From positions 193,117,112 through 193,181,111 of the forward strand of contig OX465281.1 in the NCBI GenBank assembly GCA_949987705.1: a stretch of 64,000 bases of DNA, written 5' to 3'. Shown here in pieces: positions 21,300-34,548 of this stretch. Every line of letters starts with the position of its first letter. Position 1 is the stretch's first letter. A program made the position numbers and the translations under genes. The DNA comes from Thereva unica (lineage: Eukaryota; Arthropoda; Insecta; Diptera; Therevidae). A model generated the notes under the pieces. The model saw only the letters and a program-made list of their open reading frames with translations, was not told the DNA's origin and ran no database searches.

Positions 21300-23688
21300 A
21301 AATACATCATGTTTCACTGGAAGAGTATAAAATTGACCGGAAAAAAATGTTTACCTGCTCGACTCTATATTAATTGGCTTAGTTCTAACGCGAATACGTT
21401 CAAACAATATTCATTGCCAATAAATTGATTGTCAACACCAGATGAGCAAATTACACGCCCTCATTTTGTACAGATTTCTAGGCACTCTCTTTAAAATCAT
21501 GATTTAGTTGACTGCTGTGATGTTGATTGACATAAGCGTTGCCCAAAGGAAGAAGGTATTTCATGGAATTTTCTATCATAGAATTATGTCATATTTTAAT
21601 AGAAAAATATATTGTACATTATCGACTAAAATGTGATGCTATTTTTATTAAATTCAGTGTCCGTGATCTATGACTTAAAGTAAAAAAAAAATTCTTAGAA
21701 ACTTCCTTCCTAGCAAAAAAAACGTAGCCTTAAAAAAGTTGTAAACATAATTTTATACACAATTTCCGCATGAATAACTAAATTTCAACTTCTTTTTTAT
21801 AATAAGGTATATTCTACCATCAAAACCTTATCTCGAAATTTTTTCCTTAGACAGTAACATCTTCATCAGTTGATATTTCGTGGAAGAATCGATCAAATCA
21901 CTCGGATAATAGAAGCCACGTACCCTTCGCTCTCCGCCATTGAACCGGCAGCGCCCTGACGGTAGGTAATGCCAGCAAATCAATATCACATCATGTTCGG
22001 AGTTGAAGCAACCCTACCATATGTCGACTCAGCAGTTAAGTCCTGGTAATCCTGTAAGCTCAGACTTTACCGAGATGCAGGGTGAAACCCCACCTTAATC
22101 ATTATTTAACCCGAGACCATTACTCGGACTAACACTCCATTTTAAAAAGAAGGAGTAAGGAACCCTTCCGTTCCGCCGAAATCCTTTGTTTGCCGAAAAG
22201 ATCGCCAACTGGTTAGAAATTAAACTGTTTGCACCCCTTGTTCCGTCTAAATAAAGAATAAAGCAGAGCAGGTCCCCTTGAAGTTGAAGGTTTCGAGGCA
22301 TCGCAAGTCTTCGTGGCTGGTAGCAACAAAAAAAGCGGCATTACCCTCCACCCTGAGCAAATGCAAGAGGAAAAAAAATGTTTCACAACATGACCGTGGC
22401 CACACCGCCATCGACAGTCGAGGAGCCACCAAGTGCCTTTCATTACCTTTTATGCACCAAGTTCGAGTCCCATCAAGCACAGCAAATTGCACCCCCAAAC
22501 GTCTGGCTTCGCAGCGAGATCCAGATACCCTAGACTTTTGGCATTCCGGAAGGACTGCAGCGAAACTTTGGGGGTAGTTGTTGTAATAGTAGCACACCTT
22601 GATCTGAATACAGAATCGGAACTCGTCTGTGTAGTACTTCGGATTTTATTCTGCTTAAGGGATGATGTGATTAGGCTCATTCGGAGCAGACAGTGTGAAC
22701 GCAGGCGCTGTGAGGCAGGGGGTTGCTCCGCTCTCTTTCGGATTCTGGCAGTGCTTTCAGACTGAATAATTTTCCCATGGTTTTGGGATATTATTTCGTA
22801 GGGGATGAAGTATGTTGATTTAAATGAAAGTGGTACGTGCTAGATTAACTCGTATGCCGAATAAAGTTCATCGTGATGCAACATGGTAGAAGTAAGAACT
22901 GCTATCCACTTTGAGTTAATACATGCATTTAAGAAATGTCTGTGCACTTCCTTGCTTTTTAAGTTTTTAGTTATTCTCCAGTTTTGTGAATTTTATGCTA
23001 TATTATGGCACCAATTTTTTATTGCATATTTAGTAAAAGGAAGATAGTTTTAAGGTATATTGTATTGTACTATATCGTATATGGATGGAGAGCTACAACT
23101 GGTGCCCTTCATACTACCCAACATGTAACACAATATCCACTATGTATAATAATTATTATATTCAATATTTGGTTTAATAATAACCTATGAGATAGCCGCG
23201 TTTGTGTTCCACCTTGTTTAAGAGTTAATCAAGTTTTTTCTATTTAGGTAACCTTCATGTCTCTCAAGTAGTACAACTACAGTGGAGTTTGAAAGTAAAC
23301 TCATTACCGCTGGCAGCAAAATGGTCTTATCCTTTTATCCTTGGTAAGTCCAATCAAGAATAATTTTGCTGTATGACTACCTTTATTTTTACCTACAAGC
23401 AGGAATTCATAACAGATAGCAAATCTAAAGCCAATTATTGGCGAACATTTCAGATAAGTCCTTCCTGGTACGCCACTCCAGCCTTTCATATCGTCCCAGA
23501 CATAAATTTTTTACAGAATGCTCAGAGTCCAGCTTATTGCACTAAAAATACTATTGCTACTACTAGAAATAAGCATTACTTTTTATGTTAAAGGTATGTA
23601 ACTAGTGTAGCCAAATTGGCAGACAGGTCAGAAATAAGACATTAGATCCCACTCTGAAAATTGTTGTCAGGTATCAGGGAATAATCCA
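21300..23688. other. Unassigned sequence with a GC-richer block at 22050-22760
   Basis: Overlapping ORFs of 68-116 codons occur on both strands at 22095-22765, the longest on the minus strand (22247-22597), but none shows a domain I can name. The block may be an old coding relic. The rest shows nothing. Confidence 0.4.
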
Positions 23689-24177
23689 GGAGCGCGTTCA
23701 AAAACCTTACTATAGTAAACTACCAGGTAAGCTGTGGTTATGCTGCATCACTTTACTTAACCACGAAAGTTTATGTTTAACCATGGAGGTTTTTGAACGC
23801 ACCGTGGTTAACTACGAGTTAAAAGAAAAAGAATTTTTTTCCGTAAACTAGGCTCCGCTATTTGCTTCAATTATTTCATATGTGTCCATTAATTATTTAT
23901 TAACAATAATCTCACAAATCTCACTTTGATTTGTTCATGTGCTTAACATTTAAACAACTGTCAAGGAGTTGTTTTTATTCCTCTTCTTCTTAACTATCGC
24001 TAACCCCGCTCCCGAGCATGGTTAACATTTAACTACACCATGATTAACCACGGGAGTTTTTGAACGCCAAAAAGTTATGCACGTGGCTGTGTTGTAGTTA
24101 ACCACGGAGTTTTCGAACGACAAAAGTTTACCATAGTTAACCATGGCTAACCATAGTAAGGTTTTTGAATGCGTTCC
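23689..24177. mobile_element. MITE with TTAACCATGG-rich interior
   Basis: Inverted ends GGAGCGCGTTCAAAAACCTT and AAGGTTTTTGAATGCGTTCC. Internal repeats of TTAACCA/TGGTTAA and TTTTTGAACGC recur about every 60-120 bp, suggesting subterminal transposase-binding repeats. Non-coding. Confidence 0.75.
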
Positions 24178-24193
24178 AGAACGGATTGCGAAG

Positions 24194-24553
24194 AAGTTGG
24201 AATAAATTTACTCTGCGATTTCTTGACGCTATAATGAAAAAACATTTTGATTGTAGTTGGGCACCATTAGAAGGCACAGTTTAAGCCGTGACACAAGGCT
24301 CTACGATAATTAACCTCCCTATAATTAAATGTCAAAAAATGGCAATTTTTCACGGTTTTTTAATTTTTTTGCAAAAACCTGTTGACCGATTTCAATTGTC
24401 CGAAACTCTATTATGTAGTATTTTTTGTTTTCCAAAACGTTCGTACCTAAAACGTGAAAAAACCAATTTGATCTAAAACACCTTCATTGAATTCCTACGA
24501 TTTTGCTCTTAATTACAGCGTCAAGAAATCGCAGGGTAGATTTATTTCAACTT
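24194..24553. mobile_element. MITE with about 37-bp TIR
   Basis: AAGTTGGAATAAATTTACTC through GCGATTTCTTGACGCT pairs with the reverse complement at 24517-24553. 360 bp, non-coding, lying 16 bp from the preceding MITE. Target duplication not resolved. Confidence 0.75.
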
Positions 24554-24559
24554 TTAAAT

Positions 24560-25999
24560 ACTTTCCTGCCATCTCTCTTGGACTAGAAGTGGAACGGTAG
24601 GTCCCACTTTTTAAGATTGTATAGTGAAAATAATTATGATGATCAAGGCAAGCGGTAGTTTGTCGAGTTCATAAGGGCAAACAATTAAAGCCTTATTTAT
24701 GCCTAAACATGGCAAACGAAGTGTTTGTTTTTTATAAATTTATGCGATCTATCACCTTTTTATAAGCACTATAAGTAATTTTTCTTTTGTAACCGAGCGC
24801 CACAATATAAATAATTTATTATTCCATGAGTTTTTTTTCCTATCCTTCTTCGTTTTCTTTATTTTTATATTTTTTACATTGCGAAATGATCTTTTTTTTC
24901 TATCAGATGGATATAAGTTATTGGAAATCTTTCCTTCTTGGAGTGGGAAGAACTTATTTCGGGGTTTCTTAGGAGTTTTTTTTTCTTTTTTTGCATTGGC
25001 GTGGCGTATCCGTGAAGGAACTCCCTTCAAAGTATGCCAAAAATTCCACCTTCAATTTCAAATTTTTGCACTTAATTTCACTGTATTAATTCATTAAAAC
25101 ACTGAAAATATCGCGCCTACTTCAGTACTGTAAAAAAAAGTCTCCACATACAACAGCAAAATCTACATTGAACTCGAAAAAGTTGGGATTTTCGTTTGAA
25201 CAGCGCACTACTTTACGAAATCATAAGCGAAAACGGCTGCACTTTTCGCGTGCGTTTTTTACATAGAGTTTGTTTGTATAGGAAATTTTCATTTCGCTTC
25301 AACTGAACTCCTATACTAGGCTTTAGTCGAAAACTGTTTACTCGCACTATTGATGATTAACAAAATGTGTTCATATAAAAGTGATTAGTCATAACTTTGG
25401 TGTCAGATGTCGTTAGGCCATTCATACACGAGGGATCATGGTTCTGGAACCAAAAGCTTTGCTGCAAGTTTCCTGAAAATACACGGAGCAATAGCAAAGG
25501 AAGCAGCTTTTGTGTTGCTACGCAATTAGTGAGATGTCAAATTTTTGATTCTGCTCGGCTGTTTATTTAAATCAGTTCATTTGCTTATAATCAATAATTA
25601 GTTATCATTATGAAAATAGTAAAATTATTATGGATGAAAATAGTGCGTTTGTTGTGTTGATTTTGGACTGTTTGCAAGTTTATTATTATTAACACCATAG
25701 CAACGTATTAATATCCTATTTGTGTGAGTGCGTGCTTCCCGTGTTCGCAGGTCAAAAGTAGGAGCATAAAAGTCTCCACCGAAGCACGAAACTCTCCACT
25801 TATTTCATCTACCGAATTCGTAAAGGTATAGTTTATTTCTAAAAATATGACATATTCGTTACAAGTTAGTCGAAAAGTGTTGACCATTACCTACTGTTGA
25901 TGTCAGATGGCATTACCAATCATCGACGATTAACAAAAAGCGCTCATTTTAAACTGGTATTTCGCAACTGTGGTCTCAAGAGGGCGGGTTACCATTTTC
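24560..25999. other. No recognised feature
   Basis: AT-rich, non-coding; ORFs at 24752-25097 overlap on both strands. Confidence 0.5.
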
Positions 26000-26225
26000 T
26001 TCACAACCCTCTCGACATGGGTATCAAATGAAAAGGTAGGATAAGTATAATACAATAAGCAATATAGTATACTAAATATTCCGTTGGATCCATGGCAACC
26101 ATCTCAAATGGGAGGATTACTTACATTCTCTACTAAACCTCCTCGACATGCGTATAAAATGATAGAGTATGATAAGTAGACTACAATAATCAATACAGTA
26201 TACTCAGTATGCCGTTAGATCCATT
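26000..26225 (+). repeat. Two tandem copies of the GACATGGGTATCAAATG module
   Basis: CTCGACATGGGTATCAAATG at 26012 and CTCGACATGCGTATAAAATG at 26139 begin two diverged units of about 130 bp, each ending in CCGTTGGATCCAT or CCGTTAGATCCAT. They are related to the modules at 1980-2145 and 43063-43970. Confidence 0.6.
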
Positions 26226-26683
26226 GTTGAAACCCTGAGTTGTCAATGTGAAAATTATTCGTACACTCAAAAGATTGGTAAATTGGAAATAATTTCGGTA
26301 GCACCTGTTCTCATCACACTAAAATTATTTGAACTGAATAATAAAAGGTTTATTAAAACTGAGCAATGCGATATCAAAGTTGTCACTTCTGCAAATTGCA
26401 TATCTAGGAGGTTCTAATTATAAAGTGATTAGTGCTATATTCCATACAGGAACACTAGACAAGGTCATTACATCAGCATGTTGAAACAAAAATCGAGCTG
26501 GCGATGGATCAATGATAGTATATAATCTTGAACGAGAAGCAATAAAGGATGTTATGTTTTTTTACAAAGCTTCTTCTTTATTAATTTGAATTCCTGCATT
26601 TTGTTATTACTTGTAAAATATATAAAAAATATAATAAAATATTAAATTTATAATATTTTTTTATACAAAAGGTTATTTATTAA

Positions 26684-27515
26684 CTTCCCAGTATAGGAAG
26701 TTATTGTAATCGGTCCGAAAATCGAAATCGAAAATTTCAACAGTCGAAAAAATAATATTAACGAAGAAATGCTCTGAAAAAAATTTCATAATATTCGGTC
26801 GAGCCTTTTTTTGTTTAAATAGAAAAACTTCGGCTAATTGTCAGAAAGACCTTAAATTGACAAGTTTTGCTAATATCTAATAAACTCGATGGAATCGTTC
26901 TAAACGAAGTGATCTTTTTTGGGTTCTGCACAGCGATAGCCTTCCAACAAAACATCACTTGTCAAAACCCGACAACCTTTCAAAATCGTGCAAAAATTTC
27001 ATTACCCTTTACAAACAGCGCGAATTTTTCAAACCTTGGATTACCACTTTTTGGCGGGGAATTGTTTTCTACGCGTGATACAGTTTCAGGAAATTGCGGT
27101 TTATCCCGGGATTTCCAGTAGTTACCGCAAAATTTGTTCTTTTTGGTCAAGTCTGACAAGTACTTAACAGTTACAGTTTTGCTAATATCTCCGGAAAGCT
27201 TTGGAATTTCCAAATGAAGTCATTCGCTTCTCAGTTTGTCAACGGCTCTTCAGCACGCTCAATACGAATTTGAACACCCGCTTTAGTGCAGCGAACGAAA
27301 TGCGAAGGACGTGTTTGTTTGCTAACGTTCAGGTAACACAAATTCTAGAAAAATCTTGTGGATTTACTATATTACTATTATAGTTATTTGAACTAGCTTC
27401 TCTCGGGATTGCTTTGTCTTCAGTTTTGATACTAGCCAATTTTCCACTATTGCTAAACGTATAACTATTTGGTAAGAAGTCAGTTTATTTCATCTTCGTT
27501 CATCATACTGGGAAG
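26684..27515. mobile_element. MITE or deleted DNA transposon with TTAA target site
   Basis: CTTCCCAGTAT and ATACTGGGAAG are flanked by TTAA (26680-26683 and 27516-27519). TTAA duplications are typical of piggyBac and Kolobok. The 832-bp interior has short ORFs on both strands without recognisable transposase motifs. Confidence 0.7.
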
Positions 27516-27635
27516 TTAATCGTGTGGACCGAAGGGGTCAAACCCACGTCCCAACTAGTTTTTATTTTAGAATGTATTAAAACAAAAAAGAGTGAGATAA
27601 AAAAAAAAAAAAAGAAAAAGAAAAAAAAACATTAC

Positions 27636-28021
27636 AAATGTGAATTAGAAGTTCGTGAGCCTGAAGATTTATTTATTGAGACACTTTAAAACATACCTAC
27701 TTATAACAAAAAGAAGTGATGTGGATTAGTGAAAATGAATCGTTAATAGCATGTAATAATGACACATGTGCATTTACGACGAGTTCAGTGTGGCATGGTG
27801 TTTCTAATGAAATTTGTTACATTTAGAAAACGCTGTTCTTGTTAATGCAACAAATTTCATTAGAAACACTATAGACTGAGCCACACTGAATTCGTTCGTA
27901 AATGCACGTGTTTAATTATTTTATGATATTAACGATTAATATTGACAAATCCATATTACTTCTTTTTGTTAAACTATCCCAATAAATAATCTTCGCGCCC
28001 ACGAACTTCTAATTCACATTT
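27636..28021. mobile_element. Near-complete palindrome MITE
   Basis: Arms of about 180 bp (27636-27815 and 27845-28021) beginning AAATGTGAATTAGAAGTTCG pair through most of their length around a short loop. Internal landmarks are AATTTCATTAGAAACAC and CGTAAATGCACGTG. No coding potential. Confidence 0.75.
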
Positions 28022-28189
28022 CTTTATATACATATGTATATATTTTTTTTGGATCTGGTATATCTGGTATATATCTACATTTCTTTCGCAATTTTTCTGC
28101 AGAATTTTTCAAGGTGCGATGTTCACCTGTTTGTCCTAAAATTAACATTGATATGCTCTGAGGTTTCCACTATAGATTCTAGGATTGTC

Positions 28190-29130
28190 AACATTTGTAG
28201 CTGATGCTGAGGAGTGAGATGCCTCTGTAGTTTTTACAGGTTAATTTATCTCCTTTCTTGTATATTGGGCATATAATCAATCGCTTTCTTCCAGTCATCT
28301 GGTATAACTTCTTCCTCCCAGATGCTGCATATAAGTTCGTGTAAGGTTCGTAATAGTTGTGGTCCTCCTTCCTTTAGCACAGTGTTTCTTAACTGGTGGT
28401 ACGCGTACCCATTGAGGGTACGCGACAATATATAAGGGGTACGCTAGATACATGCTAGAATATAATTATTATTACAAAAGCAACAGGGAACAGGGAGAGC
28501 AGCGCTAGGCTATCGGAAAACTTGGGGTACGCATAGTTGATGATACACAAAAAAGGAGTACGTGGGTTCAAAAAGGTTGAGAATCCCTGACAGCAGATCA
28601 GCTGCTTTTCATCGGCGCCTGACGATTTGTTATGTTTTTGCGTACTTCATCCAGTGTTGGTGGTTCTAATGAAATATTATCTTGAAGAATTACTTTGTGG
28701 ATCCTCCTACAATATAGGAGGTTCGGAAAATATTCTCTCCACCTTTCTTTTATCCTATCAAGATCTGCTAATAGATTCCCATCTATGTCTTTACAGATGT
28801 CCGTCCTTGGCCTAAACTCATTGGCGTGTTTTTTTACGCTTGTCTAATTCTCCATGCATTCAAGTCTTCCTGTATCTGTAGGATCCTTCTGTAATTCTCT
28901 CTTCTTCTTTCTGCAAAGCTTACCTTCTCTCTTTTATGATTAAAGACTTCTATCCTTGCGCTTGTTGACCTTGCGATGTTGTGCCGGTGGCTCTGGTTTT
29001 TTTTCTTCAATTGCGGTTCTACAGTCCTGTTCAAACCAGTCAATTTTGGTCTGTCTGGGGCTAAAGTCTAGTGTCTCTGCTTTTAATTTTTTGCCTCGTT
29101 TGTTAATTTGTTTTTTCGTTGATGGTGGAC
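28190..29130 (-). mobile_element. LINE relic (second APE/RT family) interrupted by an hAT-type MITE
   Basis: The minus strand gives a pre-RT segment (KNQSHRHNIARSTSARIEVF, 28900-29030), then [20 protein letters not shown], and finally [20 protein letters not shown] towards 28200, which are RT fingers motifs. Frames are broken and the palm domain is missing. It differs from the copies at 1-1172 and 46745-49035, so it is another LINE family. Confidence 0.75.
28380..28589. mobile_element. hAT-like MITE
   Basis: CAGTGTTTCTTAACTGGTGG at the left pairs imperfectly with AAAAGGTTGAGAATCCCTG at the right, the CAGNGNTTCTCAACC terminus seen in many hAT elements. GGTACGC-type repeats fill the interior. 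It splits the LINE codons around LKEGG. An exact 8-bp duplication was not found. Confidence 0.65.
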
Positions 29131-29363
29131 TGTTGTTCTTCGTCTCTCAAGTTACACTTTTCATAACATTTGAACATTTTTACGAATTTGAAATGACATA
29201 ACTCTTTTTCTTAATATCAGTTAGATCAAGTATTGATTGATTTAGAGTAAGAATACATTGAAGAATACAACATTAGTGATTTGGTGCTATTATAACTACA
29301 AATAAAAATGTAATGAAGATTCGAAGGTGAAATTTTGAGTAATTTTGTATAAAACGAAAAAAA

Positions 29364-29630
29364 TCATATCTCAGCTGCTGTGGTTCTTAGGATATAGCGG
29401 CTACCGGTGAAAACAAGCAAATAGCCCCCCCCCCCCAGGCCTCCAAAAAATGTTGTCGGTTCATCTACCAAATACCTTGTATAGGTACCATTTCCAGGTG
29501 TTGCCGTAGTCTTGCCGTTTTTTCCGCCGTTCCGAGTAGTGATATGTCCGGTCCGGTCGATGGCCCAGGAGGACCCCATCCATGGATTATACCCCAACGG
29601 ATAGGGTGGCCCAGCTATACCCCCGAGCAC
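29364..29630 (-). other. Unidentified 88-codon ORF
   Basis: A GC-richer block rich in Gly and aromatic residues. I do not recognise the protein. It could be a relic of a coding mobile element or a chance frame; the C-tract at 29427-29438 lies within it. Confidence 0.25.
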
Positions 29631-30559
29631 TAGGTTCGTCTGTCGTCGGTTGGTTATATGGGATGCACCAGCGAGGAGGTGACAGTATGATTTTGCCCCT
29701 GTGCTTAGAAGCGATGACTTATAAAATCAGTCCTAAAAGCTTTAAATTTCCTAGAGGGTAAAGATAAGGAATAAGAGGCAAATCAAAATAAGAACGGCAG
29801 CATTAGTAAAGGGTTTAGATTCGCCCCCATCCAATGCACCTTGAGTGAATGGCATGAAAAAAATCTGGGGCAACAGCTCTGTTCTTTACGCTATCTGCAA
29901 ATCCTCACCAATTCCGTAAGGGAGGAGGCGTGGAGACTATATACAAAATAAGTAACTTTAACACATTTTTTACTTAAAATTGCCTACGATATGATGATTT
30001 CCTAGACCTAGACTATACACAATAAATACAATTTAAAGTCCTTTTTAAAACTATAAAAAGTCAGCTGTAATCAAGGTTCTATTGTATCAAAATATGCACT
30101 TTGTTGGTCCGTTCAACGTCATTTCCACAAGATTTTTTATGTGAATATTTTCTCTGATTTAATTACGAAAAAAAAATTATTTTATTCAACCCCGAAAATC
30201 TCGCTTCGAGTCCTGGCTGTGTATGTCATCAGGTTGAGGGATGATATCTTCTCCAAAAAAAAGGACTTTTCATGAAAAAATCCCTTAAATCAGGATCTGT
30301 GAGCACTGGTTACAGTAAGTGAACAACACCGCCGTCAACCCCTACTGAAGAGCGTACAGCGCGACCTCTCGCAGGGTAGTAGAACAACATGGAAAAAGCA
30401 TGCCAACGAAGCTGTACGACAACACACGAACTCGGTTATGGTATTGAGCACGGGGGGATGAAAAGGATGTCGGTATCTCATGCTGGACAAGGGGTGAACA
30501 GGGAGCCAGCTGATGGTTGCGCAAGGGGTGATTGGGGGTGGCAGGTTGCCTTCGAAAGT

Positions 30560-31100
30560 GTTTAATAACAACCGAGCTAGCTCAGATTTGGCCAGTCTTT
30601 CTCTAGATCTGAAGCGGGATAGGTGCTCCGTCGTCGGTTGAAAAATGAGCGTGCAATACAGGTGTTGAGCGCGGCTTGCCGTCCTTACTGTCTGTTTCTG
30701 TGCGATATATATTCGTACCGCAAAAATAATTTTCAGTGAGATTTTATTTTTTTTTATATATTAATATAATTTTATTGTGCAGAAAAAAAGGATAAGAGTT
30801 TCGTGAAAATGGATAAAACCTGAGTGATTTTCAACAATTCGTGAATGAAACAATATTGAAATATGGGAGTCGTTTAGACCATACCGCCCCGTCATCAACG
30901 GTGTCCGAGCGGGCATTCGAAGTTGAGAGATACCGCTGAGGATAATCCTCGATTGGGGGTTGTTTTTATTATTTTGTGTGTGGTAAAAAATAATAATCGT
31001 GTGCGTTTTCAAGCAGTGCCAGAGTTGAAATTTTTTTGTATACTGTTACACGGAGAGGTCCTTTGGCGGCAGATATATGTATAATAAAATAGAAGGAAAA
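30560..31100 (+). promoter_or_regulatory. Presumed 5' region of the semaphorin-like gene
   Basis: Upstream of the signal-peptide exon the sequence is less AT-rich than its surroundings at 30300-30720, lacks recognised TEs and contains GATATATATTCG near 30703. An upstream ATG at 31077 is in frame with the likely start at 31101 but would place charged residues ahead of the signal peptide. I infer 5' UTR and promoter; no exact start site is proposed. Confidence 0.35.
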
Positions 31101-31251
31101 ATGTGTAAATACGTGATCAATTTGTGTGCACTACTTGCGGTAACATTTGTGGATAATGCGTTCTGTGATTACGAGAATACATGGAACCTATACTATGAGC
31201 AGCCATGCTGCGGGAGTACTAATGGTCAACACCACATCAGACACCATAGAG
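31101..31251 (+). CDS. Sema2a: Semaphorin-2 first coding exon (signal peptide)
   Basis: From ATG 31101 the exon encodes a typical signal peptide (KYVINLCALLAVTFVDNAFC) followed by DYENTWNLYYEQPCCG and HHIRHHRG. It ends at CATAGAG before GTAAGC at 31252, a strong splice donor, in phase 1. The DYENTWN.YYE.PCC start of the mature protein is what I recall from insect semaphorin-2A, a secreted sema-domain axon guidance ligand for plexin B, where the sema domain begins just afterwards. The remaining protein is not found in the window. The frame runs on to 31391 in genomic sequence, but that extension is intronic. The family assignment rests on this short conserved stretch. Confidence 0.65.
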
Positions 31252-31391
31252 GTAAGCGCTATCGCATATATAAGGCCAGAGAAGCGGATTGTGTCCTTCC
31301 TCATGTTGGCTGTTACTATGTTCTTTTGTCCTGTTTCGCTTTTAAATTGTCCGTACGTGATATGAGGCAAATGTGTGTGCGGTGGGGCTAA

Positions 31392-33239
31392 AACGACAAA
31401 AGGGATGCTTAGTACTAGTAGAATTTTACTTGGCCTTGCGGGGGCATTTACGGTTTTATTATAGTATAGTGGGGGCCAGGGCGGTATATGCTGGTTCGTA
31501 TATATCTGTCTGCTAAAACGGATCCTTAATTCTGCAAATCTCAAAGTTTCTGGGGATCTTTTTTTTTAGTTGTTGTTGTAGGTTTTTTGTTTGTTCGGGA
31601 AGGATTTCTCATACTCAAGAATTTCGCACGTATCCTGGGCTACAGTTTACGTGTTGAACTTTACTTCGAATGTTTTGGGATAAAGTTTATGGGTGCCAGG
31701 AACAGGACTAAAACAAGTAGTTTTTAGGACCGTAGTAATTTTATAGCTGAGGTAGTTAATTGCACCGGAATTTATGTTGTGTGGGTGGTGATAGTGGTAG
31801 TTTGGGGTAGTTATTTTTTTTTTCTTTCTGTGCTTTACCCCATATGGGGGATTGTGGTTCTGGGTAAATTTCCCGCTTAATGCCACTTTCTATTTGGGCT
31901 TTTAATTTCCTATTAAATGTTGGGTTGTTAGATCGTGTAGATTATATGCCTAAAAGCTTTTTACATTAGAAAAAGTAATGGATGGGAGAAGGTTATGATC
32001 TAATATGATGTTTTTGGATGCCTTATGAAAACTCTTTCTTAGTGTATATTTACATTGCTCACATATAGTATGTTTGTTAATCTACATCACCATATAATTT
32101 CTAGTTATTTATCATAAAAACCACTCACTATATTTTAATATTGAAACACATTTCCAAAACCACTTGAATATTAACATAAATATATTCAAGGACCAAAACA
32201 TAACACTCTTCACCACAAATAATCGGCTAAAAAAATGTTGAAGAAAGATTAATATTAAAGCTGTATAAAAGAAGACGTCTGCGGAAATGTCTTTTGGTGG
32301 TGAATGGTTAAGATATAACGATAATAAAAAACCCCGTGTAGATATAATTTTTTAATACACCACCGCTCTTATTTTTCCCTGTCGTCGTCGTCCTCGAAAA
32401 AAAGTGAAGGAATGTTAAGAACTTTAGGGTACTCCAAAGGCGGGAAGATCCTTTTTTTTGGAGGGCGGGCGAAGGAGGAAAAATTACAAAGAAAAATTTC
32501 ATCTTTTCGTAAGAAATTCATGGACAGGAAATGAATGAAGTAAAAATTGATATTTATTTTTTTGTTGTTATATATTTTTTGTTTTATTTATTTTTTTGAT
32601 TGCGGAAATAAATATATGCTTAAGAGTTCTTTAAAGGGATTTTCAAGGGAATATTATCTTTTGGGCTTTAAGTTTTTATTTAATATTTATTGGGAATAAA
32701 AGGAGGAATACCTAGAATTATTACAAATGCTTCAAATGTATCATTGAGTATATTCTTATTTGATAAAACTTATTTGATAGGAATTTTATGGAAATAATAA
32801 AAAATAGAAGTTGTGCATTTGGGATATAAGTTAGTTTTATGTTACAGTAGCTACATAAGTGATCAAATAAAGGGAACGGGCTGAAATAAAAAATAGTTTA
32901 AAGGTTGTTTGTTTCGTCGAAGGTTTTACCATTCGCAGTTGGTTTTCAACTTAAGCGTCAGTAGAACCCTTGTAGGACTCGGGTATCTTGAAGTCCTTTC
33001 TTCCAGTCTTCTCTAGCAGCTTAGTTCCCTCCTGTTTGTTAGCGATGCTTTCGCAAATCTTCTAGAACGTTTTCTTGGTGGTTCAACATTTTTTTCCTGT
33101 TGATCTAACAATAAAAATCCGGGCTTGCATTCTTTATTTAGAAGATTTCTTCAACCTCTTAGTTCGTTCTAATACTGTAATTTTGGTACAGACCTAATTA
33201 TTCTGTTTGCGACTTTGCTTTCCCAAGCTGACTGAATGT
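31392..33239. other. No recognised feature
   Basis: AT-rich intronic-looking sequence with short ORFs only. Confidence 0.5.
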
Positions 33240-33560
33240 TGAGGGCGATAGTGGGGATAGGCCCCTCTCTAGAAAAATTTCTTCAAATACATTCAGGAAT
33301 CACCTCTGAAAATATTAGCCACGTAGTCTAACAGAGGATTTGTTGAACGTCTGATGACATATACAAGTTGCGAATTAGGGGGATATGAGTATTTTAAATC
33401 TTTAAAACGGCGATATCTCATGAACGGCGATTCGTACGGGAAAATGTATAACATAATTTTTTTGTAGATAGTCGCATAATCTACAAAACTTTGTAAACAT
33501 TATTTAATGACAAGATTTACTGTGTAAAAGAAAACAAGACAAAAGCGGAATTTTCTGTTT
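33240..33560 (+). repeat. Diverged single copy of the GATATCTCATGAACGG module
   Basis: CAAATACATTCAGGAATCACC, TTAAATCTTTAAAACGGCGA and CGTACGGGAAAATGTATAAC occur in the same order as in the plus-strand arm at 44807-45289, with many substitutions. It is an old solo terminus of the family represented at 41717-45289. Confidence 0.75.
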
Positions 33561-34440
33561 TTAAGGAGTAGCGTACAACGAATTTTCTTTTCTTCAACTT
33601 TTTTTAACATATATTACTCACAAAAAACTACTTGTTTAAAAAAGAAATTAGTGAGTTAACTTTTAGTTAGAGGTCAAAACCACTAATTACATAATGTACT
33701 AGGGTTTCAGTTTACTTAAAAATATACGTTTTTGAAGTATTTTGTAAGCTCCTTTTTTCGTTTTATCATTTTCCATTCTTTTAGAGTGGGAAAATTATGG
33801 CTAAAAGCCATTCTACATAGTTTGAAAGCGACAGACTAGTGTCACCTGACTTTATTTTAAGATTTTTATTTTTTTTTTAAGACTATAACCTAATGATTTT
33901 TAAGTCTTACAATATCATTGAATTTTGCTATTGTAGGCTATGAGTCCTCTGTTCGTGCCTTTTATGTTACTTCCTCTAATACGACTATTTTTTTTCTTTG
34001 CACAAGTCTCTGTTTTCCGGCATTCGCTGTACATGTCCTGCCATCATAGTCTATTTATTTTATATACTTGACGGAATCTATATCTTTAGAGATTTGGTAC
34101 AGTTCGTCATTGTATCTGATTCTTCAGATACCGTTTACGTTTAATGGGCCAGTAATGCTTCTTAAGATTTTTCTCTCAAAAGCGCCTAATAAGCACACAC
34201 CTCCGAGCCATAACAAACCAGATACTGTGACAAATGTAAAAACATTTATTTGAAAACTATTAATTAAAAATCACTTTCTGAATGGCTACAAATGTTATTT
34301 TCGCTATATCGAGGATCTTCACATAGTCAACAGATCTTTCTTTTCTCGGGACAAAGATTTATTTTTTTGTTTTGCAGGCAGTTTTCTCAAGCTTCAAATA
34401 AACGGATCTGACGTAACCAAAAGCCTGCGGAAAATAGTGA
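33561..34440. other. No recognised feature
   Basis: AT-rich, non-coding. Confidence 0.5.
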
Positions 34441-34548
34441 TGAGCAAAAATGGTCTTGCTCTTGCAGTCTGTTCTTGTTCTTGCGCATTTAGCAAGACCA
34501 AGAACAAGAACAAGACTAACTGTGCAAGAACATGATCAAAACTTTAGC

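Noticed and set aside
22247..22597. Harbinger-type transposase remnant on the minus strand
   Set aside because: Only a vague VLDGTR resemblance; no catalytic motif spacing could be confirmed.
22278..22765. Overlapping plus-strand ORFs opposite the minus-strand ones
   Set aside because: Mutually overlapping short frames in a GC-richer block, none with recognisable motifs.
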